Assembly (NCBI GenBank): GCA_030654805.1
Contig: JAURWR010000013.1
Span: 62,001 to 126,000, forward strand
Length of the DNA stretch: 64,000 nt
Origin: Burkholderiaceae bacterium
Lineage (GTDB): Bacteria; Pseudomonadota; Gammaproteobacteria; Burkholderiales; Burkholderiaceae_C
Reading direction: 5' to 3'
The position numbers and the translations under genes are program-made. How positions within the stretch are numbered: the first letter of the stretch is position 1; every line of letters begins with the position of its first letter. This document shows positions 10,761 through 17,742 of this stretch, one piece after another. The notes below the pieces were generated by a model that had not been told where the DNA came from, did not search any database, and saw only the letters and a list, made by a program, of their open reading frames with translations.

Positions 10761-10779
10761 CCGCCGACAGGAATCGAAC
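10761..10779. repeat. Left attachment repeat of the P4-like element
   Basis: The 19-mer ccgccgacaggaatcgaac is identical to 16154-16172, the T-arm and acceptor 3' part of tRNA-Arg. The bases just before it (tggt) also match the tRNA CCA end apart from one missing C. It is the displaced tRNA 3' end left by integration of the 10761-16172 element. Confidence 0.85.
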
Positions 10780-10806
10780 TACCGGGCTACAGACAGGAAA
10801 TTCTCT

Positions 10807-10830
10807 CAATCTACCCCCAAATCTACCCCC
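10807..10830. repeat. Putative integrase arm sites, left end
   Basis: Two tandem copies of aatctaccccc lie just inside the left attachment repeat. The same motif recurs at the other end of the element (16015-16063). Clustered short direct repeats flanking an attachment core are typical arm-type binding sites of tyrosine integrases. Confidence 0.6.
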
Positions 10831-10842
10831 ACGGCACTTTGA

Positions 10843-11358
10843 CTAGGGCCGGCCCCACAGCATCGGATCGGCGCGCAATGAGGGGTGCCGGTCCATCATC
10901 CCCGCCAGAAAACTGCATAGCGCGGCATCGCGTTTTTCTTCGCAGTCCCAGATCGTCGAGAGCAGCCGGTCGTAGGTTGTCTGGTGCATGCCCTTCGGCC
11001 GGTGCCAGTCCTCGCCGAGCTTCTTCTCGACCTTATGTTGTCGGCGCCAGGTGCGACCGAGCGCATCGCTCGACTGGCTGGCGTACACCAGTCGCTGGCA
11101 GTGCCGACAGGCGAAGCGACCGGCGCGCAGATACAGCACCGCCACGCGCTCGAAACGGATCGGGCAGATGAACCACTGCCGCGTGCCGCCGAAGTTGCAA
11201 CCCGTCTCGCTGACCGAGATCGTCTGCGTTCGGGGTTGATCGTCGATCGAGTAGTTCAGCGTCATGCAGCCGGGCCGGACCGAGTAGCCAATCGAGCCGG
11301 TCTCCTTGCCGGTTGTCTGGTTTGTCCAGTGCCATGAACCCGATCGACCCGCCTGCAT
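10843..11358 (-). CDS. Conserved-looking protein with zinc-ribbon cysteines
   Basis: Unrecognised 171-residue protein at the far end of the P4-like element. Cys pairs in FICPIRFERVAVLYLRAGRFACRHC form a likely zinc ribbon, followed by a basic helical region (WRRQHKVEKKLG). Start 11358 (MQAGRSGSWHW) was chosen over a TTG 39 bases upstream. From memory, proteins of this kind are common near integrases in proteobacterial islands; the role is unknown. Confidence 0.65.
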   Translation of the reverse strand: MQAGRSGSWHWTNQTTGKETGSIGYSVRPGCMTLNYSIDDQPRTQTISVSETGCNFGGTRQWFICPIRFERVAVLYLRAGRFACRHCQRLVYASQSSDALGRTWRRQHKVEKKLGEDWHRPKGMHQTTYDRLLSTIWDCEEKRDAALCSFLAGMMDRHPSLRADPMLWGRP

Positions 11359-11508
11359 TGCTCCCGCGCGACAAAACTGCCGAACATCGAGGCGCAAACA
11401 GTACTCGGCCTTGACATGTATGGCCGGTCTGCCTGCGCCCGATCTGCTGCCGCCGGTGCCCGTGGTCAGTGCTCCACAGAAAACGAAATCAATTGGCTAA
11501 CCGAACTT

Positions 11509-12273
11509 CTAAACCGTGCCCGGCCGTTGGCACTTTCTAAATACAAGTGCCCCGGAGATTCCTGCAACCAGTAGTGCAAGTGATGAGGGCTCCGGAATTT
11601 GACTTGGTTGTCCTGTGACTACGACATCAAGTTGCGTGGCGTAGAAGTCACCGTAGGTTCGCTCTTCGTAGACACTCGTTTGCGCAATGTCGTCGTGGGC
11701 TATGGTGTAGAAATCAAAGAAATCGGCGTCAGGGTCATGCGTACCGGGCAAAGCCATCGAGAAGCTGCTGAAAATTGAAGTGGGTAACGTGCCGCTGTCA
11801 TCCCACACGAGTTGGGTGACGCTGTGCCGTTGCGTTATGCGATGGGTTTCGGGTACGGAAGTGACTTCCATGTCATGAGACACCGCCTCCAGAAATCTTG
11901 TATCAGGATCTGGAAACACACCGAAATTCAGAACGTAGTTGCTAGCAAAATTGCCCGCAATATGGAAAGTGTTACCGCCAATCGTGAGGTGGGTTTCGCC
12001 CAACCTCGGCTCTTGGTAGATGGGCCGACCATACAGTTCCGAGTGGTCGGGGCCTGTTGAAACAAGCCTTCCATCAGTGTTGAACCTGAACTCAAGTCTG
12101 TATGTCTCGCCATCCAGTGTCTGACCGGGTGTCCCGAAAATCCCAGTTTGATCAAAACTGTTTTCGACGGTGCCGGAGAACGTGATCGTTATCAGACTTG
12201 CGGTGGCATGACCTGCGCATATCAGGAGCAGGGCAGCTAGCCATAGCTTCGAAGACAAGTGTTTGATCTGCAT
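11509..12273 (-). CDS. PEP-CTERM sorting domain exported protein
   Basis: 254-residue secreted protein with signal peptide (LWLAALLLICAGHATA) and a C-terminal PEP-CTERM tail: IPEPSSLALLVAGISGALVFRKCQR, that is the PEP motif, a membrane helix and a basic end. In bacteria with an exosortase such proteins are cleaved and linked to the surface or extracellular matrix. The middle is beta-rich and unrecognised. It lies inside the integrated element and so appears to be cargo; codon use and base composition look lower in GC than its neighbours. Confidence 0.85.
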   Translation of the reverse strand: MQIKHLSSKLWLAALLLICAGHATASLITITFSGTVENSFDQTGIFGTPGQTLDGETYRLEFRFNTDGRLVSTGPDHSELYGRPIYQEPRLGETHLTIGGNTFHIAGNFASNYVLNFGVFPDPDTRFLEAVSHDMEVTSVPETHRITQRHSVTQLVWDDSGTLPTSIFSSFSMALPGTHDPDADFFDFYTIAHDDIAQTSVYEERTYGDFYATQLDVVVTGQPSQIPEPSSLALLVAGISGALVFRKCQRPGTV

Positions 12274-12403
12274 AGCTGGAAAATGTAGCTGTTTACATGC
12301 CGATAAACCTCAGAGAAGCGCGCCGCACATCCCGACCGTAGTGACGATGCGCTGTCCCGGTTGTCAGGTCATGGAGTTGCCTTTGTTTGAATATGAAAGC
12401 AAT

Positions 12404-13015
12404 TCATGTCCGACCACCTGCAACATCGCTAGCGTGAACACCAGCAGATGGTATTTCTAGATACGCACCGCCAGAGAGTGCAGGCAGGGTGCTCGCGGGG
12501 TGCCGGATAGCACCGCCAGGTGGTGCAACCGTTGATGCTCTTGCACCGTCAGGTGGTGCAATGGTGGTGGCTGCTGCACCGCCGGATGGTGCAGGCGCCG
12601 TGTTTTGAATCGCGATCTTGTCGGGTGTCATGTACGCGCCTCGTCGATAGAACGTCGGATCGATGTCCAGGCCCTGACCTTGATCGAGGTCGAGCCACGA
12701 CAGCGCGAACCATGCCGCCTTGTTCGGCCGCGCTCCTTTCCGGGTTTCGATCAACAGGCCGCAGTCGATCAGATCGTGCCGGGCTCGCACGATCGTCGCG
12801 TTGCTGTTCCAGCCCTTGACCTTGAGGTACTTCGCGCAGGCCACCAGCTTGCCGTTGTTGTGGCCGGTGTACTGCATTGCGATGTCGATCAGCAGCGATC
12901 GAGCGGGGTGCGTGGCGAGCCGGTAGCCGGGGCTTTCCAGCACGACGTGTGGCAGCAGCACGAACTGCCTGCCGTCGCGCTTGTCGCGGTTGCCTTTGAA
13001 CTTCTTGGTCGCCAT
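12404..13015 (-). CDS. Putative winged-helix replication or partition protein of the element
   Basis: 203 residues from ATG 13015. Residues 1-110 look like a helix-turn-helix domain (LLIDIAMQYTGHNNGKLVA, then NATIVRARHDLIDCGLLIE), a layout common in plasmid and satellite replication initiators. The C-terminus has four APxGGA-type repeats (APSGGA, APPDGA, APPGGA, ALSGGA) encoded by an inverted-repeat array. Start 13015 was preferred because upstream residues are low-complexity basic sequence. The function is inferred from fold pattern and context only. Confidence 0.6.
   Translation of the reverse strand: MATKKFKGNRDKRDGRQFVLLPHVVLESPGYRLATHPARSLLIDIAMQYTGHNNGKLVACAKYLKVKGWNSNATIVRARHDLIDCGLLIETRKGARPNKAAWFALSWLDLDQGQGLDIDPTFYRRGAYMTPDKIAIQNTAPAPSGGAAATTIAPPDGARASTVAPPGGAIRHPASTLPALSGGAYLEIPSAGVHASDVAGGRT
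12465..12593. repeat. Array of GCACC-GGTGC inverted repeats, 33-base period
   Basis: Three copies of an 18-base imperfect palindrome (gcaccgccaggtggtgca type) start at 12510, 12543 and 12576, exactly 33 bases apart. A weaker copy starts at 12465. They sit in the 3' coding part of the putative replication gene and encode APxGGA repeats. Confidence 0.75.
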
Positions 13016-13017
13016 GG

Positions 13018-13164
13018 TCAGGCCCCATCGGCGATGCGAGTCAGGAACCGATACAGGCCCCACAGATCGGCCGCAGACAGCGCCGCCAGGTCGGCGCCGA
13101 TGCCGTGCTCGGGAAAGCGTGCTGCGAGCCATTGCAGCCGTTCCAGCCATCCGGCCGGCCTCAT
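13018..13164 (-). CDS. Small helical protein
   Basis: 48-residue unrecognised protein starting at an ATG that overlaps the previous stop (ATGA). Sequence is amphipathic and helical (WLERLQWLAARFPEHG, LWGLYRFLTRIA). It ends 2 bases before the start of the putative replication gene, so the three small genes 13478 to 12404 form one operon. Confidence 0.55.
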   Translation of the reverse strand: MRPAGWLERLQWLAARFPEHGIGADLAALSAADLWGLYRFLTRIADGA

Positions 13165-13478
13165 GCGTGACCGCCTGTCTCGCGCATCAGCACGTACAGC
13201 GCAACGCGATGGAGCTTGCCGCACGCGGTGTGTCGTCGCACCATCAATTTCGTGATCTCGAAACCGAAGCGATGTTTCAGTTCCCAGATGCGCGCGGCTG
13301 GCGAGAGGATGTCGTAGTCACGCCGAAGCTGGATCGTGTCTTTGGGCTCGATGCGCAGTGCGTCGAGAGCGCGTCCGCGTTGCGCCGCCGCATCGTTGCT
13401 GTTGTCGCAGGTCTTAGACTCCGATTGCAAATCCTTCGGGGCCGCTTCGTTGATCGGGGTGGCCTTTTTTTCGTTCAT
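13161..13478 (-). CDS. Small putative DNA-binding protein of the element
   Basis: 105 residues. The start at 13478 is fixed by a near-perfect ribosome binding site GGAGGT placed 6 bases before the ATG. The C-terminal half (ARIWELKHRFGFEITKLMV) is helical and may form a helix-turn-helix. Stop overlaps the next start. Unrecognised otherwise. Confidence 0.65.
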   Translation of the reverse strand: MNEKKATPINEAAPKDLQSESKTCDNSNDAAAQRGRALDALRIEPKDTIQLRRDYDILSPAARIWELKHRFGFEITKLMVRRHTACGKLHRVALYVLMRETGGHA

Positions 13479-13492
13479 GGCGTTACCTCCGA

Positions 13493-13714
13493 TCAGGCCG
13501 TGGTGCTTGCCAGCGGCCGGGCTTCGAGCCATTGCTCGATCTCGGAGACTCGCCATGCGACAGCCCGCGCGCCGATGCGATATGGCGCCGGGAACGTGCC
13601 CGCCTTCACTGCCGCGTAGATGCTGGATCGTGAGAGTTGAACCAGGTGTTCAACTTGTCGCCGTCGGGCCAGAGCGTTGTCGGATTGCCCTTGCTGGATC
13701 GTGTTCGCTGCCAT
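13493..13714 (-). CDS. AlpA-family transcriptional regulator
   Basis: 73-residue MerR-like regulator. The helix-turn-helix reads VEHLVQLSRSSIYAAVKAGTFPAPYRIGARAVAWRVSEIEQWL, which closely follows the AlpA pattern (LSRSTIYR, FPxPxxIGxRxVxWxxxEIxxWL). Such proteins control excision and integrase expression in P4-like elements. ATG 13714 was used rather than an in-frame TTG 15 bases upstream. Confidence 0.88.
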   Translation of the reverse strand: MAANTIQQGQSDNALARRRQVEHLVQLSRSSIYAAVKAGTFPAPYRIGARAVAWRVSEIEQWLEARPLASTTA

Positions 13715-13829
13715 GGTTGCTTTCTGCAACGTCCGGGAACCCCCCGGACTTCATGGCTTCTCATCATTGGCAAATTCGTGCTGTCGAAAAGCATTCAGCC
13801 GGCACGATGCGCACTCTGCGGGCAGGCTG

Positions 13830-14648
13830 CTACTTGCTTTCCTTTGCCCAGCCCCGTACCCACCGCGAAATCACCACCTCGCTTTTCAAGGTATCTGGCT
13901 CCTTGTCCAACATCGATCGAGCGAAAGCTGCTGCGCTTGGGTATTGGCTCGGCTTTGCCTGCCAGTCAAGCCAACACTGGTAGACGAAATCGCGGGCTAG
14001 GCGTCGCGGGTCTTTGGCGTGTCGAACCTTTGCACGGTTTGATGCTCGCTGGCTATCCATCTTGATTTGCATTGCTTTGGCGGCCTTTTCGACGCGACCC
14101 GCCGCATCGACCTGATTCATTAATCTGGTCGCGTTCGTTACGGACTCAAGAGCTTCCTCTACACAATGTTCTTTGCTCGCAAGGACCGCGGCATCAAGTT
14201 CACTCAGTGCCGCAATGGCAAAGAAGTTGCCCAACTTCTCAAGCATCTCGCTCGCTTCATTGGCGGCGGCGAGCTCGACTATGCAGTTCAGCATCGTCCG
14301 CATCTGCCAGTTCCAACTGCACGCCTTCCAATCAATCGGCTTCTTTTGGGACTTGCCAGTTTCCGGATGAATCAGAGTTATTCGCTCTGTGCGAATAGCT
14401 CCATTTAGGTCGGTGAAGAACTCTTCTATGAACGGGAGAGTCATCTCTACGAACATCTTCAGGTCCGCCATCGTGGCCTCATGTCCGCACGCAGTACTAA
14501 GCCGCTCATACGCGCTGAGGCCAACCTTCCAAGCGTCTAAGCCAAGTTTGGACTCTTCACCGTTGCTCAATATCCTGCGCGAACGCTTCCCTTTCGAGCC
14601 CTTGCTGAACGATGCAACAGGATCGAGAAAGTAGAACTGGTATTTCAT
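13830..14648 (-). CDS. Element protein under putative C4 RNA control
   Basis: 272-residue protein, not recognised. N-terminal KGSKGKRSRRI is basic; the middle is helical (LKMFVEMTLPFIEEFF), and the end (AAFARSMLDKEPDTLKSEVVISRWVRGWAKE) looks like a helix-turn-helix. It has an unusually low GC content for this window. Its Shine-Dalgarno (CAAGGGA, 14654-14660) is complementary to the loop of the structured RNA just upstream, so translation may be under antisense control. Confidence 0.7.
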   Translation of the reverse strand: MKYQFYFLDPVASFSKGSKGKRSRRILSNGEESKLGLDAWKVGLSAYERLSTACGHEATMADLKMFVEMTLPFIEEFFTDLNGAIRTERITLIHPETGKSQKKPIDWKACSWNWQMRTMLNCIVELAAANEASEMLEKLGNFFAIAALSELDAAVLASKEHCVEEALESVTNATRLMNQVDAAGRVEKAAKAMQIKMDSQRASNRAKVRHAKDPRRLARDFVYQCWLDWQAKPSQYPSAAAFARSMLDKEPDTLKSEVVISRWVRGWAKESK

Positions 14649-14680
14649 GGGCGTCCCTTGACACTCCCCCTTGTTTGGTT

Positions 14681-14746
14681 GCCACGCCAGCCGGGCAAGG
14701 GAACCCGGTTTTCGCCCTCGGGGATCAGCCTCGGGCTAGGCGTGGC
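14681..14746 (-). ncRNA. Candidate C4-type antisense RNA (P4 CI-like)
   Basis: A 66-base region that folds as a three-way junction: outer stem GCCACGCC/GGCGTGGC (14681-14688 with 14739-14746), a hairpin CCGGG/CCCGG (14691-14695 with 14704-14708) and a hairpin GCCC/GGGC (14714-14717 with 14733-14736). The loop of the second stem reads UCCCUUG on the minus strand and is complementary to CAAGGGA at 14654-14660, the ribosome binding site of the next gene. Layout and wording resemble phage C4 RNA and the CI RNA of satellite P4. Family assignment is from memory, not a search. Confidence 0.5.
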
Positions 14747-14772
14747 GAAATCGATGGTGGTCTACATCTCGA

Positions 14773-15984
14773 TCAAGCCGCCTTGAACGGAATCACGTCC
14801 GCGCCCTTGCGCAACTGATCTATGCGGTCTGCCCACCACTGCATCATCTTCGTGCGCTCGTCGATCCACTGCGCGCGGTTGTAGGCGCCGCGCACGTCGT
14901 CGCGTTCCTCGTGGGCGAGTTGCTTCTCGATGTGGTCGCTGTTCCAGCCGGCTTCGTTCGCGCAGGTCGAGAACAGCGTGCGGAAACCGTGTGCCGTGGC
15001 CAGGCCCTTGTAGCCCATGCGGGCCAATGCGCTGTTCAGCGTGCCATCGCTCAAGGGCTTGCCGGGGTAGAACGGGGAGGGCAGCACCAGCGCGCCACGC
15101 CCACTGATCGGTCGCATGATTTCGAGAACGTCGAGGGCTTGCTTCGACAGCGGCACCGTGTGTTCGGTTTTCATCTTCATGCGGGCCGCTGGAACGCGCC
15201 ACAGCGCGCGATCGATGTCGATCTCGTCCCACCGTGCCCCGCGCAGTTCGCCGGGCCGCAGTGCCGTCAGCATCAACAGCGTGAGTGCCGCCGATGTCGT
15301 CGGGTCGCCGTCATAGACCGCGAGCCGTTGCAGGAAGATCGGCACGTCGCGTTCGGACAGTGCCGCCCGGTGTTGCACCTTGCGGGGCTTGAAGATTTCC
15401 GCCGGCTTCAGCGGATAGGTCGGGTCGGTCCCGATCAGGTCGTGCGTGATGGCGTATCGGAAGATTGCCTTCAGTCGCTGAAACACCCGGCCCGCCGTTT
15501 CACCCGCGCCGCGCGCTTCGATGCCTTGCACCAGCTTGCGGATGTCGGCGGGTTGGATGTCGTTGATCGGCCGTTCGCCGATGACGGGGAACACGTCGTT
15601 TTCGAGTGATGCCAGTGCGATCGTGCGGGTGCGTTCGACCCAGGCGCTGCCGCGATGCACCAGCCATGCGCGGGCCGTGGCTTCGACAGTGTTCAGTGCT
15701 GCCAGCTTGCGAGCCTGTTTCACGGCCTTGCGCTGTGCGCCGGGGTCGGAGCCTTCGGCGATCTGTTGCCGACCGTCCTCGCGCCGCTTGCGGGCTTCCT
15801 TGAGGCTGACCTCCGGGTAGGTGCCGAGACTCAGCAACTTCTCTTTTCCATCGAAGCGGTACTTCAGTCGCCAGAGCCTGCCGCCGGCCGGAGTCACCTC
15901 CAAATACAGGCCCCCGCCGTCGAACAGGCGCTGCCGTTTCTCGGTGGGCTTGGCTTTGCGAATCTCTATGTCTGAGAGCGGCAT
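14773..15984 (-). CDS. P4-family tyrosine integrase
   Basis: 403-residue site-specific recombinase. The N-terminal DUF4102-type arm-binding domain begins MPLSDIEIRKAKPTEKRQRL. Catalytic residues are visible: Arg in ALRPGELRGARW, HxxR in AHGFRTLF, the later His in QLAHEER, and Tyr in GAYNRAQW. It lies beside the 3' end of tRNA-Arg, where this family usually integrates. Likely drives integration of the 10761-16172 element. Confidence 0.95.
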   Translation of the reverse strand: MPLSDIEIRKAKPTEKRQRLFDGGGLYLEVTPAGGRLWRLKYRFDGKEKLLSLGTYPEVSLKEARKRREDGRQQIAEGSDPGAQRKAVKQARKLAALNTVEATARAWLVHRGSAWVERTRTIALASLENDVFPVIGERPINDIQPADIRKLVQGIEARGAGETAGRVFQRLKAIFRYAITHDLIGTDPTYPLKPAEIFKPRKVQHRAALSERDVPIFLQRLAVYDGDPTTSAALTLLMLTALRPGELRGARWDEIDIDRALWRVPAARMKMKTEHTVPLSKQALDVLEIMRPISGRGALVLPSPFYPGKPLSDGTLNSALARMGYKGLATAHGFRTLFSTCANEAGWNSDHIEKQLAHEERDDVRGAYNRAQWIDERTKMMQWWADRIDQLRKGADVIPFKAA

Positions 15985-16014
15985 CTGGGGGTACTCCGGC
16001 GGTCAGTCCGTTGC

Positions 16015-16063
16015 ATACCCCCAAATCTACCCCCGATACCCCCAGGATTTCAAAAATACCCCC
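16015..16063. repeat. Putative integrase arm sites, right end
   Basis: Four copies of a taccccc motif (16015-16022, 16023-16034, 16035-16043 and 16054-16063), one of them identical to the aaatctaccccc found at 10819-10830. They lie between the integrase start and the tRNA, as expected for arm-type integrase sites; they may also put integrase transcription under its own control. Confidence 0.6.
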
Positions 16064-16079
16064 AGGAACAACCGGGAAT

Positions 16080-16116
16080 GAAAAAAGCCCCAGAGCGTTG
16101 ATTTCCCTGGGGCTTC
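16080..16116 (-). terminator. Rho-independent terminator of tRNA-Arg
   Basis: Read on the minus strand, AAGCCCCAG pairs with CTGGGGCTT across a 13-base loop and is followed by a run of T. It lies about 33 bases after the encoded CCA end of the tRNA. Because it is inside the P4-like element, the element has brought its own terminator for the restored tRNA. Confidence 0.8.
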
Positions 16117-16153
16117 CGGCATTTCTTGGAGCTTTTTGGCTGTGTCATTGGTC

Positions 16154-16172
16154 CCGCCGACAGGAATCGAAC
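16154..16172. repeat. Right attachment repeat of the P4-like element
   Basis: Copy of the 19-mer at 10761-10779, here forming the T arm and 3' acceptor strand of the intact tRNA-Arg gene. The element therefore spans about 5.4 kb and rebuilds the tRNA 3' end on integration. Confidence 0.85.
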
Positions 16173-16208
16173 CTGTATTTGCCGCTTAGGAGGCGGCCGT
16201 TCTGTCCA

Positions 16209-16221
16209 TTGAACTACGGCG
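16209..16221. repeat. Left attachment core of the prophage
   Basis: The 13-mer ttgaactacggcg is identical to 55827-55839. Here it is the complement of tRNA-Arg positions 3 to 15, that is the 5' acceptor strand and the start of the D arm. Confidence 0.7.
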
Positions 16222-16247
16222 GGCTGCTGGGAAGCGTCGCCCCGTAA

Positions 16248-16253
16248 ATTATC
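16248..16253 (-). promoter_or_regulatory. Candidate -10 box for tRNA-Arg
   Basis: On the minus strand GATAAT is followed by a GC-rich stretch and then the tRNA 5' end 24 bases on. No clear -35 is seen. The site lies on the prophage side of the attachment core, so the phage would supply the tRNA promoter in this lysogen. Confidence 0.35.
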
Positions 16254-16333
16254 GCCCGCCACTCTAGAACGCTCACGCTGTTTAACGTGGCATCATTTCC
16301 TGTATCGATTTCGATGATTTTTTTGGTGATACG

Positions 16334-17425
16334 GTGGCGAGCATCATTCAGGTGGGTGACAAGTGGCGGGCGCTGATACGGCGCAAGGGGCACGCGGCGC
16401 AGTGTAAAACCTTCACTACCAAGGCTCAGGCCGAGCGGTGGGCGAAGCAGCGTGAAGCCGACATCGCTGGCGGCGCAGCGCCCCAGCTTGCGGGACTGAC
16501 GATGGAATCCGTCATCAAGGCTTACCGGAAGCTGCGCGAAGCCTCCCGGCCCATCTCCGACAGCAGCAACGAACACTACATGCTCAAGGCGCTGGATCGG
16601 GGCATCGGGCATCTGCAAGTGTCCGCCATGACTCCGCAGCACCTGGTGGACTACGCGAACCTGCGCCGCGAGGAGGGCGCGGGGCCGTACACGATCAACA
16701 TGGACATCAGCAAGCTCGGAACGGCCATGCGCTACGGCGGGGCGGCGCTTCGGATCGCCCTGCCTGATGTCGTCAGTGCGGCGCGTCCTCTGCTGCTGCA
16801 TCTCCGGCTGATCGGTGGCGGTGGAAGGCGTGAGCGCAGACCGACCGAGGACGAGCTGAGGCGCGTCATCGACTACCTTCACGCGAAACGCGGGCTCGTC
16901 TATGCCGAGGCGGTGGCGTTCGCTGCTATGTCTGCCATGCGTCGCGGCGAACTGTGCGCGTTCACGGTTGCCGACATCGAGCAAAAGACGCACATCGTCC
17001 AGTTGTGGCGAAAGCACCCGAGGCAGGGCAAGGTGTTGGAGCGCGTGCCGCTGCTCGGTGAGGCTTGGGACATCGTGAAGCGTCAGCCGGTCACCGTTGG
17101 CCCCGTGTTCCCGATCCACCCGGGCACGCTGTCGAAATACTTCACGGAAGCATGTCGCGCGCTGTCGATTCCTGATCTGCATCTCCACGACATGCGGCAT
17201 GAGGGAACCTCCAGACTGTTCGAGGCTGGCTATCAGATCCACGAAGCGGCGCTGGTGACGGGCCACAAGTCGTGGAACATGCTCAGGCGGTACACGCAAC
17301 TGAAGCCGGAAGACCTCACGCGGCCTGCTGATGACACGCATCAAGATACTCCGCGACGTGGCGGTAATCGGCGAACCGCTTCCCCCCATCCAGATAAGTC
17401 GGGATCGGGAAAGTTGCCGCACTGA
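16334..17425 (+). CDS. int: Prophage tyrosine integrase
   Basis: 363-residue integrase next to the left attachment core. Start is GTG 16334 with GGTGA a few bases before it; the N-terminus SIIQVGDKWRALIRRKGH is typical. Catalytic residues: Arg in SAMRRGELCAF, HxxR in LHDMRHEG, His in TGHKSW and Tyr in LRRYTQL. The last 110 bases overlap the oppositely oriented excisionase-like gene, so transcription of one runs antisense to the other. Confidence 0.95.
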   Translation: MASIIQVGDKWRALIRRKGHAAQCKTFTTKAQAERWAKQREADIAGGAAPQLAGLTMESVIKAYRKLREASRPISDSSNEHYMLKALDRGIGHLQVSAMTPQHLVDYANLRREEGAGPYTINMDISKLGTAMRYGGAALRIALPDVVSAARPLLLHLRLIGGGGRRERRPTEDELRRVIDYLHAKRGLVYAEAVAFAAMSAMRRGELCAFTVADIEQKTHIVQLWRKHPRQGKVLERVPLLGEAWDIVKRQPVTVGPVFPIHPGTLSKYFTEACRALSIPDLHLHDMRHEGTSRLFEAGYQIHEAALVTGHKSWNMLRRYTQLKPEDLTRPADDTHQDTPRRGGNRRTASPHPDKSGSGKLPH

Positions 17426-17534
17426 TCTGGTTGTAGATCGTGCCCTTGCTGATGCTCAGCACGTGGGAAAGCTGATCCAGCGTGAGGCGCGGGCCATACT
17501 TCTCGGCAACGATCATTTGGGTGACTAGGCTCAT
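17316..17534 (-). CDS. Excisionase-like or AlpA-like small regulator
   Basis: 72-residue MerR-type helix-turn-helix protein: LDQLSHVLSISKGTIYNQISAATFPIPTYLDGGKRFADYRHVAEYLD. It is the last gene of the leftward early operon and overlaps the 3' end of int head-to-tail in antisense. Position and fold fit a recombination directionality factor. It could instead be a transcription regulator. Confidence 0.75.
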   Translation of the reverse strand: MSLVTQMIVAEKYGPRLTLDQLSHVLSISKGTIYNQISAATFPIPTYLDGGKRFADYRHVAEYLDACHQQAA

Positions 17535-17538
17535 CTCA

Positions 17539-17742
17539 TCACACTCCCTCGCCAGTTTCGAGCTTGAGCATCACAAGAGCCTCGCGCACCTTTTCCGAGA
17601 TTTCGTCCCATGATGCGACGGTTACGGGCATCGTGATCTTCACGGTCGCGCAAGCCTCATCTTCTGCAACGACGGAGAAAAGCAGTCCCTTTATCTCAAC
17701 GTCATAGCCTTCAATGTGGGTGGGGCAGATTTCGATACTCAT
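17539..17742 (-). CDS. Small phage protein
   Basis: 67 residues (MSIEICPTHIEGYDVEIKG), acidic, unrecognised. The start at 17742 overlaps the previous stop as ATGA, which decides it over longer in-frame options. Part of the leftward early operon. Confidence 0.6.
   Translation of the reverse strand: MSIEICPTHIEGYDVEIKGLLFSVVAEDEACATVKITMPVTVASWDEISEKVREALVMLKLETGEGV

Larger units (their letters stand above)
16149..16223 (-). tRNA. tRNA-Arg, anticodon CCT
   Basis: Cloverleaf seen directly: acceptor CCCGCCG/CGGCGGG, D stem GTTC/GAAC, anticodon stem GCCGC/GCGGC with loop CTCCTAA (anticodon CCT, reads AGG), T arm CAGG-TTCGATT-CCTG, discriminator A and an encoded CCA. The 3' end is the attachment site of the P4-like element and the 5' end overlaps the prophage attachment core. 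Confidence 0.95.
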
